NCBI GenBank assembly: GCA_964616135.1
Contig: CAZTTQ010000002.1
Location: forward strand, 1-64,000
DNA: 64,000 nt
Direction of reading: 5' to 3'
Source: JAJYIV01 sp964616135
GTDB lineage: Bacteria; Patescibacteriota; Patescibacteriia; UBA9934; GWF2-40-263
Within the stretch, counting starts at the first letter, position 1. Each line of letters begins with the position of its first letter. The translations under genes and the position numbers were made by a program. The notes under the pieces were generated by a model, which was not told the DNA's origin, made no database searches, and saw only the letters and a program-made list of their open reading frames with translations. This document shows, one piece after another, positions 50,313 to 57,752 of the stretch.

Positions 50313-52124
50313 TTATTCGGAAGTATCAGGAAGCGCTTTTTGGGACTTCTTAGCGACGCACGCCGTTGCGGACGGGTCTCCGTCGCAACAATACGGGGCG
50401 CCCGCGCACGTACTTGGCATCGTCTTGCCAGACGGACCGACGGCCGGATAGAAGCAGAATTGGTTGTTCCCCCGCACGTCGTCCGTGATGACTGGGTAGT
50501 AGTCATGATATTCCGTCTCCGTGGCGATGAGCGACGGATGCCTGACGTTCACGCGGGTAAACGCGACGGTTTCCCCGTCTTCCACGGGCTGTTCCGCGGC
50601 GTTCAGGTTTTCCGAGACGTTCACGAACCAGAACGGGTAGTACGGATCCGGCCAGATCTGGATGTTGCCGTTGGAAAGGGTCGAGGACTTCATGGGCATG
50701 TTGAAAGTCACCGTGACCGGCGTCTCCGGGCCGACCAAGGGCGCCTGGATGGACGGGTTGATGCTCTTGATGGCCGGCGTACGCGTATCGACGTTGTCGT
50801 TGGTGGTGAATGTCAGCCGGCGGCTGTCCACGGAAGGACCCTCTCCTTTGCCGTCTCCGTCGCCATCCAAGCTGTTCCCTACCGCGTCCGTCAGGCCGTC
50901 CACGCCGCCGCCCACCAGTTGGGCCTGCGGAGCGTTGGCGGCGTCTACCGTGGCGGCACGCGCCTCCACCGCGATATTTGCCTTGCCCGGCAAGCAATAC
51001 ACCTTGTTCCCGCAGGCGTCTTCCGCACAGACGCGGTCCGTCGTGAAGCTGACCGTGCGGTACCCGTTGCTGATGTCGAAGGTCCCGTTCACCGGTTGGT
51101 CCGCCGGAGCGGGTACGGCATGGGCCAAGGTCTTCACGTTGGAGAAACGGTTGGATGCCCCGTCGTACACGCCGCTGGCAGCCACCGGGTCCATGGCCTC
51201 ATCAAAGGTTAGTTCAATCGTGACGTTGCGGTCCTGCTCCTTATTTTCTACCGGCACGGCCGAAATAAGTTTGGGCGGCGTCAGATCCACCTTGGTGGAC
51301 ACTTCAAACGTCCATGCGTACGGGTTCTGGGCGAACAGATTCTTGCCGCGCGGCGTCTGGATGCCGCTGCCCAACGAAACCGTGTAGTTCGTCGGTTGGC
51401 TTGCGTTGCCGAGCAACGGAGCCGGGTCGAACACGTAGGTCTGACGATCCTCGCTGACGCTGACCTGTACCTGCTCGGCCGTCAGGGCGGCATCCGCGCG
51501 TTGGGCCGTCGGATAAATCTTCACGCGGTCCGCGTTCAACGTAGAAGCGGTCGGGTCCGTGTTGAATCCGGGAATGATGCTGCCCGGGTCCACCGGCTCC
51601 GCGAACGTCACGATAACGCGGACGTTGCGCGGCACGTCCACTGCGTCCCGCGACGGATAATGGTCGCGGACGACCTTGCCGTTTAACGCGGCGCCGAGCG
51701 GTTCCGCGTAGCGCTCCACGGCGGACGAAGTGATGCCGGAAAGTCCCGCGGCGGTCAGGAGCCGGCTCAAGATGAACTGGGTGATGGTAAACGCCGAAAC
51801 CGCGATGGTCAGGCCAATCGCGGCGTTTTTGATGATATTTTTAGCTGTAACCGTCTTGGTCTGGTCCCCACCGGCCGTCATGTACAAAAACCCGGCGTAG
51901 ATGATGAGAACCGTGAGCAAGATGCCCATGACACCCAACACGGACCGGATAATGCGCGCGATTACGATAGGAAGGGGCGTCTGCGGCAACAGCGCGGCGG
52001 CGGCGAATTGGTCAGTCGTCTCCGACTGCAGCTGCGCATGCACGCCGGGAACAAACACGACGAACAACGCCGCGGCGAGAAGGCCGACGGAAAGGAGAGT
52101 GCGGGCACGGGCACGTAACGGCAT
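50313..52124 (-). CDS. Pilin-headed surface protein with Ig-like domains
   Basis: 603 aa. Signal peptide ending GVHA (30); pilin-like module ~50-125 (PLPIVIARIIRSVLG, YAGFLYMTAGGDQTK, IIKNAAIGLTIAVSAF) closely matching the giant protein. Then several Big_5-type Ig-like domains (for example RDAVDVPRNVRVIVTFAEPVDP and VTIELTFDEAMDPVAASG) and a Cys-containing C-terminal stretch (FCYPAVGPSGKTMPSTCAGAPYCC in parts). First gene of the surface operon; a terminator separates it from yqeY upstream. No SD. Probably assembles with the giant protein. Confidence 0.88.
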   Translation of the reverse strand: MPLRARARTLLSVGLLAAALFVVFVPGVHAQLQSETTDQFAAAALLPQTPLPIVIARIIRSVLGVMGILLTVLIIYAGFLYMTAGGDQTKTVTAKNIIKNAAIGLTIAVSAFTITQFILSRLLTAAGLSGITSSAVERYAEPLGAALNGKVVRDHYPSRDAVDVPRNVRVIVTFAEPVDPGSIIPGFNTDPTASTLNADRVKIYPTAQRADAALTAEQVQVSVSEDRQTYVFDPAPLLGNASQPTNYTVSLGSGIQTPRGKNLFAQNPYAWTFEVSTKVDLTPPKLISAVPVENKEQDRNVTIELTFDEAMDPVAASGVYDGASNRFSNVKTLAHAVPAPADQPVNGTFDISNGYRTVSFTTDRVCAEDACGNKVYCLPGKANIAVEARAATVDAANAPQAQLVGGGVDGLTDAVGNSLDGDGDGKGEGPSVDSRRLTFTTNDNVDTRTPAIKSINPSIQAPLVGPETPVTVTFNMPMKSSTLSNGNIQIWPDPYYPFWFVNVSENLNAAEQPVEDGETVAFTRVNVRHPSLIATETEYHDYYPVITDDVRGNNQFCFYPAVGPSGKTMPSTCAGAPYCCDGDPSATACVAKKSQKALPDTSE

Positions 52125-52170
52125 ACGTCAGCGCAAGTATGGAACGTGTGAGATGTCCGCATTGTACAAC

Positions 52171-52200
52171 AAAAATCCTCTCGCGTGGAGCGAGAGGATT
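52171..52200 (-). terminator. Terminator between yqeY-pilin and the surface operon
   Basis: AATCCTCTCG (52174-52183), 7-base loop, CGAGAGGATT (52191-52200). The A run 52171-52175 gives the T tract on the minus strand. Confidence 0.8.
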
Positions 52201-52237
52201 TCCTGTGGAGAATTTTAGTGTTCGGCGGCCGTAACGG

Positions 52238-52975
52238 TTACAGCTGCTGCAAGGAAACCGTCAGTCCGGCGAACAGCGCGACGACGACCAGCGTGCCGAC
52301 CAGGCCGCTCAACATCTGGTGGTGCGCGTGGTCCTTCGCCCCGTCATTCCCGCCCGCTACCATGTAGGCAAAGCTGCCGGAGATAAGCGTGTTCACGGCG
52401 ACCAAGCCCATAAGCAACGTGAACGCGCGTGCCATGCGAATGGCGTAGGCGATGTACGTGACTGGCGTGTAGTCCCCCGCGGCCCAGGCCGTGGACGAAA
52501 TAGCCAAGCCGAGCACGAGGACCGCCAAAACCGTTTCCACGATCTTTTTCACGCGGCCGGCGTCGGCGCGGCCGGCGGCGGCCTTCATGGCGACGCCCAT
52601 GGCGCGGCCGGCGTCCGCCTTGGACGTGATGCCGGCGGCGGCGAGCGCCGCTTTCACCGCCGCTTCCAGCGCGGCGTCGTCCATCTGGGCCGGCAGGTAC
52701 TTTTCCAACACGGAAATCTCCTTATTGGAGGATTCGGCCATGTCCGCGCGCCCGCCCTTCACGAAGGTATCGGCCGCATCCTTCAACTGCTTGATCTGGG
52801 TCTTGATAACCGCCATCACTTCTTCATCCGCCAATTCCTTTGCCTCCGCGCCGTACAAATCGATCTGCTTGTTCTTGAGGGCGGACTTAAGCATGCGAAG
52901 CGTGGACAAGGTCGCTTCGTCCTTGGCTTTCATCGCGTTCTTCAAATCTTCACTGATGGAAAGCATGAGGGGCAT
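52238..52975 (-). CDS. yqeY: GatB/YqeY protein fused in frame to a pilin-like membrane module
   Basis: 245 aa. Residues 1-~150 are a complete GatB/YqeY domain (ISEDLKNAMKAKDEATLSTLRMLKSALKN, EISVLEKYLPAQM, GRAMGVAMKAAAGRADAGRVKKIV). Where YqeY normally stops, the frame continues: KKIVETVLAVLVLGLAISSTAWAAG reads as a signal peptide, followed by helix ~183-204, SGSFAYMVAGGNDGAK and helix ~221-242, matching the pilin modules of the next two genes. An internal GTG (52552) could start a separate ~104-aa pilin, but no SD precedes it and no stop separates the parts. It lies downstream of rpsU, the usual yqeY neighbour. Confidence 0.85.
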   Translation of the reverse strand: MPLMLSISEDLKNAMKAKDEATLSTLRMLKSALKNKQIDLYGAEAKELADEEVMAVIKTQIKQLKDAADTFVKGGRADMAESSNKEISVLEKYLPAQMDDAALEAAVKAALAAAGITSKADAGRAMGVAMKAAAGRADAGRVKKIVETVLAVLVLGLAISSTAWAAGDYTPVTYIAYAIRMARAFTLLMGLVAVNTLISGSFAYMVAGGNDGAKDHAHHQMLSGLVGTLVVVALFAGLTVSLQQL

Positions 52976-52992
52976 AGGAGGAGAGAAAGAAG

Positions 52993-53018
52993 AAAAGGAC
53001 CCTTGCGGGCCCTTGTTC
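52993..53018 (-). terminator. Hairpin between rpsU and yqeY
   Basis: AAGG-CCC ... GGG-CCTT type stem around GCAA with a T-rich tail on the minus strand; imperfect, so it may only attenuate. Confidence 0.5.
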
Positions 53019-53267
53019 TTAACGGCGCTTCGGGCCGCGCTTTTCCTCAACGAGCTTGCCGACCTTCATCAGGTAGTCGCGCTGTTCGCGGGATTCGATG
53101 CGACGCAGGGCGCTGTCCTTTTTGGTGGTCTTGTTGGGGGCTTTGGCGTGGAAGCGGTACTTGCGGGTTTCGATCAGTTTGCCGCTCGTTTGCACCCGGC
53201 GGGTGAAACGGCGCAACAGGCTGTCGAAGCTTTCGCCTTTGCGGCGCTTGGTTTCAACGAGAGACAT
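53019..53267 (-). CDS. rpsU: Ribosomal protein bS21
   Basis: 82 aa from ATG 53267. SLVETKRRKGESFDSLLRRFTRRVQTSGKLIE and the following KYRF/AKAPNKTTKK are typical of bS21. It carries a longer basic C-terminal tail (~residues 45-82) than the common ~60-70-residue form. Small-subunit protein near the anti-SD region of 16S rRNA, relevant here because most native genes lack SD sequences. Near-leaderless: the promoter at 53305-53277 places the start ~4 bases before the ATG. Confidence 0.9.
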   Translation of the reverse strand: MSLVETKRRKGESFDSLLRRFTRRVQTSGKLIETRKYRFHAKAPNKTTKKDSALRRIESREQRDYLMKVGKLVEEKRGPKRR

Positions 53268-53276
53268 AGTGTCGGG

Positions 53277-53305
53277 AGAGTACAAGAACGGGGCGGACTC
53301 GTCAA
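53277..53305 (-). promoter_or_regulatory. Promoter of rpsU
   Basis: Minus strand: TTGACG (53305-53300), 17-base spacer, TACTCT (53282-53277), overlapping the 3' end of hisS. Confidence 0.7.
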
Positions 53306-54735
53306 GCGGCCTTGGCAGACCCCTCCTCCGGGGCCCCGGAAAGCTTGCGTTTCATGATCTGGACGATCTTTTCGCGGTCGGCGATTTCCTGCGCGCCGGA
53401 CTCCATGTCGCGGATGATGACGGTGCCGTCCAGGACCTCTTTTTGACCCAAAATGAGGGTATACGGGACCCCGAACTTGTTGGCGGATTCCAACTGGGTC
53501 TTGAGCGCGTTCTTCCCGAAGGCTTCCGCGACCGGAATGCCGCCTTGGCGGAACTGCTCGTACAACTTCAGGCCCACGCGGCGGGCGGCGTCGCCCAGCT
53601 GGGCGAAGAACACCTGCGGCTTGGGACGGTTGGTGCCCGGAATGTTGCGGTCGGCCATGGTGCGCACGACGCGTTCCATGCCGAGGGCGAACCCGCAAGC
53701 GGGCGTCGGGCGGCCAGAAAGCAGCTCCAGCAATCCGTCATAGCGGCCGCCGCCGCCGAGCGCGTTTTGCGCGCGTTCGCCGGTGTCGCCCGCTTCCCAC
53801 AGTTCAAAGACGGTGTGCGTGTAGTAGTCCAAGCCGCGCACGAGGTGCGGGTTCAGGACGTACGGCACTTCCACTTCGTCCAAGAACTCCAGGACCTTCA
53901 TGAAGTGGTTTTTGCTTTCGTCGTCCAGCCAGTCCACGATCTGCGGGGCGCTGGCGAGCAGCTCCTGCACGGCTGGGTCCTTGCTATCCAGGATGCGGAG
54001 CGGGTTTTTTTGCAGGCGCTTCTTATCGTCTTCCGACAACTTGGCGCGATGCGGGCGGAAATAGCTAGTGAGCTCCGCCAAGTACGCTTGGCGCGTGGCC
54101 GGCGTGCCGATGGAGTTGATCTGCACCGTGACCGGGATGCCCAGTTCCTTCATGGTCTGGACGGCGATCATGATGAGTTGCGCGTCCATGATAGCCTCCG
54201 CGGACCCAAGCACTTCAAACCCGGCCTGGTGGAACTGGCGATAACGCCCGGCCTGCGGACGTTCATGGCGGAACATGGGGCCCTCGTACCACAGCTTCAC
54301 CGGCTGCGGCAGGTTCATCATGCCGTGGTTGATGTAAGCGCGGGCAACCGACGCCGTGGCCTCCGGACGGAGACAAACGTGGTCCTCCGCCGCGTCCTGG
54401 AACGCGTACATTTCCTTTTCCACGATGTCGGTCTGCTTGCCGACGGTGCGCTGGAACAAATCCACGCGCTCCAAAACGGGCGTGTCGATGCGATCAAAGC
54501 TGTACGCGTCCGCAATGGTGCGGACCGTGTCGCGGACCTTGGTCCAGCGAGCCTGTTCCTCCGGCAGGATGTCGCGGAATCCGCGCAGCAATTCCGGTGC
54601 CGGCTTCCCTTTTTTGACCGGGAGGACGGCATCTTTGGGCGCCAACTCCTTGGCGGGCATCCCATCTTCCACGGCAGCCTCCGGCGCCTCCTCTTCCGCC
54701 TCTTTCTTTTTCTTCAAGTCTTTCTTGGGGGTCAT
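53302..54735 (-). CDS. hisS: Histidyl-tRNA synthetase
   Basis: 477 aa from ATG 54735. Class II motifs: motif 2 in MFRHERPQAGRYRQFHQAGFE; histidine-specific LVRGLDYYTHTVFE; motif 3 in ACGFALGMERV; C-terminal anticodon domain with VFFAQLGDAARRVGLKLYEQFR. The N-terminus has a ~50-residue Lys/Glu-rich extension before PELLRGFRDILPEEQ. It charges tRNA-His. It follows lepB by 10 bases, so both are one operon. A pyrimidine-rich ATCTCCTTTT precedes the ATG. Confidence 0.96.
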   Translation of the reverse strand: MTPKKDLKKKKEAEEEAPEAAVEDGMPAKELAPKDAVLPVKKGKPAPELLRGFRDILPEEQARWTKVRDTVRTIADAYSFDRIDTPVLERVDLFQRTVGKQTDIVEKEMYAFQDAAEDHVCLRPEATASVARAYINHGMMNLPQPVKLWYEGPMFRHERPQAGRYRQFHQAGFEVLGSAEAIMDAQLIMIAVQTMKELGIPVTVQINSIGTPATRQAYLAELTSYFRPHRAKLSEDDKKRLQKNPLRILDSKDPAVQELLASAPQIVDWLDDESKNHFMKVLEFLDEVEVPYVLNPHLVRGLDYYTHTVFELWEAGDTGERAQNALGGGGRYDGLLELLSGRPTPACGFALGMERVVRTMADRNIPGTNRPKPQVFFAQLGDAARRVGLKLYEQFRQGGIPVAEAFGKNALKTQLESANKFGVPYTLILGQKEVLDGTVIIRDMESGAQEIADREKIVQIMKRKLSGAPEEGSAKAA

Positions 54736-54745
54736 AAAAGGAGAT

Positions 54746-55339
54746 CTAGAGGTCGTAGGACGGCGCTTCGAATAAACCGACGCGGGACAGCGGCAGGCCG
54801 CGCACCCAGGCGCGTCCGACGATGGAAGCGCGCTTAATGGGGCCGAAACTGCGGGAATCCAGACTTTCGTCACGGTTGTCGCCGAGCACCATATACTCAT
54901 CCGCGGCGAGTGTCACTTTTTTCTTTCCCTGCGTGGACAAATCGTCCAAATAGGCTTCTTTTAATTCCACGCGGTTTGGATGGTCCGCATTGGAGATGTA
55001 GACGTGGCCATCCGTGATTTCCACGGTCTCTCCCGGCAGGCCGATCATGCGCTTAATGTAGTACTCTCCCGGATCCAGCGGCGGACGGAAGACGACCACC
55101 TCCCCACGCACCGGTTCACGGAAGCGGTACGATAGTTCATCAATGATGAGGTATTCGTCATTATGGAAGTTCGGCTCCATGCTGGCGCCCTTTACGTTGA
55201 ACGGCTGAATCAAGAAATACCGGACCGGTAAAACGATCGCCGCGGCAACAATGACGATCTGCAGGACCTCCAAAAGGAAGGCGCCGATGGCCAAGGCAGC
55301 GCTACGCGGGGAAAAGGCGGGTCCGGAAGCCGTGTCCAT
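54746..55339 (-). CDS. lepB: Signal peptidase I
   Basis: 197 aa from ATG 55339. One N-terminal membrane helix (LLEVLQIVIVAAAIVLPVRYFLI). Catalytic Ser53 in NVKGASMEPNF and Lys96 in YYIKRMIGLPGE. Conserved boxes EYMVLGDNRDESLDSRSFG near the C-terminus complete the S26 family set. It removes signal peptides of exported proteins, abundant in this window. Transcribed with hisS. Confidence 0.96.
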   Translation of the reverse strand: MDTASGPAFSPRSAALAIGAFLLEVLQIVIVAAAIVLPVRYFLIQPFNVKGASMEPNFHNDEYLIIDELSYRFREPVRGEVVVFRPPLDPGEYYIKRMIGLPGETVEITDGHVYISNADHPNRVELKEAYLDDLSTQGKKKVTLAADEYMVLGDNRDESLDSRSFGPIKRASIVGRAWVRGLPLSRVGLFEAPSYDL

Positions 55340-55373
55340 AGGCGGAAGCCTCTTAAGAAACAAGAATGTGCCC

Positions 55374-55402
55374 AGCGTATCACGAGTTTTGGCCTGCGGC
55401 AA
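55374..55402 (-). promoter_or_regulatory. Promoter of lepB-hisS
   Basis: Minus strand: TTGCCG (55402-55397), 17-base spacer, TACGCT (55379-55374) with an extended TGA just before it. Confidence 0.6.
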
Positions 55403-55417
55403 GGGTCAAACGGGAAC

Positions 55418-55445
55418 AAAAAATCCCCCGGCGGGCGCCGGAGGA
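55418..55445 (-). terminator. Terminator of tRNA-Val
   Basis: TCCCCCGGC (55424-55432), GGGC loop, GCCGGAGGA (55437-55445) with one mismatch. Six A (55418-55423) give the T tract on the minus strand. Confidence 0.8.
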
Positions 55446-55450
55446 CCTTT

Positions 55451-55527
55451 TGGTGGATGTTGGTGGGATCGAACCACCGACCTCACCGATGTGAACGGTG
55501 CGCTCTAACCAGCTGAGCTAAACATCC
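55451..55527 (-). tRNA. tRNA-Val (CAC)
   Basis: Acceptor GGATGTT/AACATCC, D-arm AGCTCAGCTGGTTAGAGC, anticodon arm CACCG-TTCACAT-CGGTG with CAC at 55493-55491, T-arm GGTGG-TTCGATC-CCACC, encoded ACCA. It reads GUG codons. Confidence 0.96.
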
Positions 55528-55543
55528 GTCGGTTGCGGGGGAG

Positions 55544-55572
55544 AATGTAGCACGGGGTACGGAAACCTTCAA
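55544..55572 (-). promoter_or_regulatory. Promoter of tRNA-Val
   Basis: Minus strand: TTGAAG (55572-55567), 17-base spacer, TACATT (55549-55544). Back to back with the promoter at 55577. Confidence 0.6.
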
Positions 55573-55576
55573 GCCA

Positions 55577-55605
55577 TTGACGAAACCGGCGTTTTGGCCT
55601 AGATT
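55577..55605 (+). promoter_or_regulatory. Promoter of the DUF2914-like gene
   Basis: TTGACG (55577-55582), 17-base spacer, TAGATT (55600-55605). Confidence 0.65.
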
Positions 55606-55645
55606 GCCGGGTCGCCATTCCGGCGGCCAACAAAGGAGTACTGCT

Positions 55646-56152
55646 TTGCGGAATCTGTTCCTCGCCCTTTCCTTGTTCGTCCTCGCCGCCTCCCCCGCCC
55701 GCGCCACGCCGACCTTGGAGCAGCGCGCCTGGTTCGACCAGCTCTCCCCTGAGGAGGCCGACGTGGCCATGCAGGCCCTGGAGGACCGCCAGCTCATGGC
55801 GCGCTGGGACACCGTCACCCGGTTCGGCGTCCGGGACCTGGTCCGGACCCCCGACATCGTCCGACTGAACCCGACGGCTGTCGTCCCCTGGCCCGCATTC
55901 ACCCGCAAGGACGAGAAGATCAAGGTCTGGTGGTCGGTCGAGACGCCACGACATGCCACGACCCCGGTCGACGTACGCGTCGAGTGGGAGAACGGCGGTA
56001 CGGTCATCCAGATGAAGACCTTCGCCATCGACCACCCCTCCCCAAAATACCGGCTCTGGGACACCATCACCCTCAGGCGCCGGGGCGTTTGGAAGGTCCG
56101 CATCCTTCTGGGCAACACGGTGCTGGCTCAAAACGAGTTCACGGTCGACTGA
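55646..56152 (+). CDS. Exported DUF2914-like protein with TTG start
   Basis: 168 aa. The start is TTG 55646, supported by the SD AAAGGAG (55632-55638, 7 bases upstream) and by the signal peptide that begins there (RNLFLALSLFVLAAS, ending PARA). No suitable ATG exists. The mature part has a helical N-terminal segment and a beta-sandwich C-terminal half: KIKVWWSVETP, VEWENGGTVIQ, RLWDTITLRRRGVWKVRILLG, FTV; this resembles DUF2914, function unknown. Unlike most neighbours it has a strong SD, its own promoter and its own terminator, like the genes of the 17.5-22.8 kb island. Confidence 0.7.
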   Translation: MRNLFLALSLFVLAASPARATPTLEQRAWFDQLSPEEADVAMQALEDRQLMARWDTVTRFGVRDLVRTPDIVRLNPTAVVPWPAFTRKDEKIKVWWSVETPRHATTPVDVRVEWENGGTVIQMKTFAIDHPSPKYRLWDTITLRRRGVWKVRILLGNTVLAQNEFTVD

Positions 56153-56183
56153 CCTCCCTTTTCCGAACGGGGGGTCGTTTTTT
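56151..56183 (+). terminator. Terminator of the DUF2914-like gene
   Basis: GACCTCCC (56151-56158) pairs with GGGGGGTC (56169-56176), one T-G pair, then six T (56178-56183). It overlaps the stop codon. Confidence 0.75.
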
Positions 56184-56204
56184 ATCGTATTTCGGGCCTG
56201 CCGC

Positions 56205-56233
56205 TTGAACACGCGGCCATCCTTCGCTACAGT
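56205..56233 (+). promoter_or_regulatory. Promoter of the LCP gene; near-leaderless
   Basis: TTGAAC (56205-56210), 17-base spacer, TACAGT (56228-56233); start falls ~4 bases before ATG 56244. Confidence 0.65.
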
Positions 56234-56243
56234 ACAAAACGCT

Positions 56244-57719
56244 ATGGAGCCGACCGAACCCAAGGTGGATCTCCTCCGCCCCGAAGAAGACGCCGTTCCA
56301 CGCTCCCGACCGGCGCCTGTTTTTTTCGGGCGCGCGTTATTGGTAGTGGGGGTCTTCCTGGCGACCGCCGTGGCAGCGCTCTCCTTTGGCGTGTCCGTCA
56401 GCGGGGAGAAAGGCACCTTCCCTTCCCTCAACCTCTTTTCCACCATCCGCCAGTTGGTCGGCGCGGACGAACGCAAACTAAAGGGCGAGGATCAAGACCG
56501 GGTCAACGTGCTCCTGCTCGGTATCGGGGGTGAGGGTCATGAGGGCCCGCAGCTCACCGACACCATCATGTTGGCCAGCTGGAAGCCTTCCACAAAAGAG
56601 GTCGGCGTCCTGTCCATCCCGCGCGACATGGCAACCGACGTGCCCGGCTACGGCGTACGCAAAATCAACAGCGCCAACGCGCTTGCGGAAGCCAAGGAAC
56701 GCGGCAGCGGCCCCGCGTTGACGGAACAGGTCGTGGAGCAGACCTTCGGCCAGCGCGTGGATTACTACGTGCGCGTGGACTTTTCCGGTTTTTCCAAACT
56801 CATTGATAACGTCGGCGGCATTGACGTCTACGTGGACCGTTCATTTACGGACGACCGTTATCCGGTGCTGGGGAAAGAAGAGGACGAATGCGGCGTACCG
56901 GCGGTGAATCCAGTCACGGGAGAAGCAAACAATCCTTCGTATGACTGCCGTTTTGAAGTCCTGACCTTCACCCAAGGCTGGACCCACATGGACGGCACCA
57001 CGGCGCTCAACTACGTCCGTTCCCGCCACGGCAGCAACGGAGAAGCGTCCGACTTCGCCCGTTCCCGCCGCCAACAAAAGGTCATCGTCGCGGTAAAAGA
57101 GAAGGTCTTCTCGGCACAGACCTTGTTGAACCCGGCACGCCTGAATGAGATCCGCCAAACGCTTGAGGCCAACATCAGCACCAACTTTGAGACCTGGGAA
57201 TTGCTGCGCTTCGCTACCGCCCTCAAGGATTTTGATGCGAAGGACATCCGCAGCCGCGTCCTGGACGCGTCGGAAACGTCCCCGCTCTACGCCACGTCGT
57301 TGAATGGCGCGTACGTGCTGCTCCCCAAAAACAACGACTGGCGTCCCATCCGCGACATGGCCGAAAAGATCTTCGACCAGCCGACGACCATCGCGTCCCC
57401 CGCGGCGGCCCCCCGCCTGGGCAAGGTGGAGATCCAAAACGGCACGGCCGTCGCCGGACTGGCCTTCCGGGCATCCTTGGATGCAAAAGCGGACGGATTT
57501 GAAGTGCTGGGCATCGGCAACGCGGGCGACCGCGGCTACGCCCAAAGCGTCATTTACGACCTGACGGGCAACAAAAAGCTGGACGCACTGAAAGTCCTGG
57601 TAGACCGCTTTGGCGGCCGCCGCGGCACAAAAGAAGAAGGAAAGGCCCTTGCCACCCAGCCGGACATTGACTTTTTGGTCATTCTGGGGCAGAATTCGGC
57701 CAACCTTCAATCAAAATAG
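56244..57719 (+). CDS. LytR-CpsA-Psr (LCP) family glycan transferase
   Basis: 491 aa from ATG 56244. One N-terminal membrane helix (ALLVVGVFLATAVAALSFGV), then the LCP catalytic domain: RVNVLLLGIGGEGHEGPQLTDTIMLAS, VGVLSIPRDMATDVPGYGVRKINSANALA (in parts), VDYYVRVDFSGFSKLIDNVGGIDVYV and LNYVRSRHG...DFARSRRQQKVI, with the conserved Asp and Arg residues that bind polyprenyl pyrophosphate. A C-terminal LytR_C domain follows (~390-480, KVEIQNGTAVAGLA). The family attaches glycopolymers to the cell wall, a fitting end point for the polysaccharide genes at 13-17.5 kb. Confidence 0.95.
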   Translation: MEPTEPKVDLLRPEEDAVPRSRPAPVFFGRALLVVGVFLATAVAALSFGVSVSGEKGTFPSLNLFSTIRQLVGADERKLKGEDQDRVNVLLLGIGGEGHEGPQLTDTIMLASWKPSTKEVGVLSIPRDMATDVPGYGVRKINSANALAEAKERGSGPALTEQVVEQTFGQRVDYYVRVDFSGFSKLIDNVGGIDVYVDRSFTDDRYPVLGKEEDECGVPAVNPVTGEANNPSYDCRFEVLTFTQGWTHMDGTTALNYVRSRHGSNGEASDFARSRRQQKVIVAVKEKVFSAQTLLNPARLNEIRQTLEANISTNFETWELLRFATALKDFDAKDIRSRVLDASETSPLYATSLNGAYVLLPKNNDWRPIRDMAEKIFDQPTTIASPAAAPRLGKVEIQNGTAVAGLAFRASLDAKADGFEVLGIGNAGDRGYAQSVIYDLTGNKKLDALKVLVDRFGGRRGTKEEGKALATQPDIDFLVILGQNSANLQSK

Positions 57720-57752
57720 GGCTGCGTCGCAGTCCTTTTTGATCGCCTTTCT

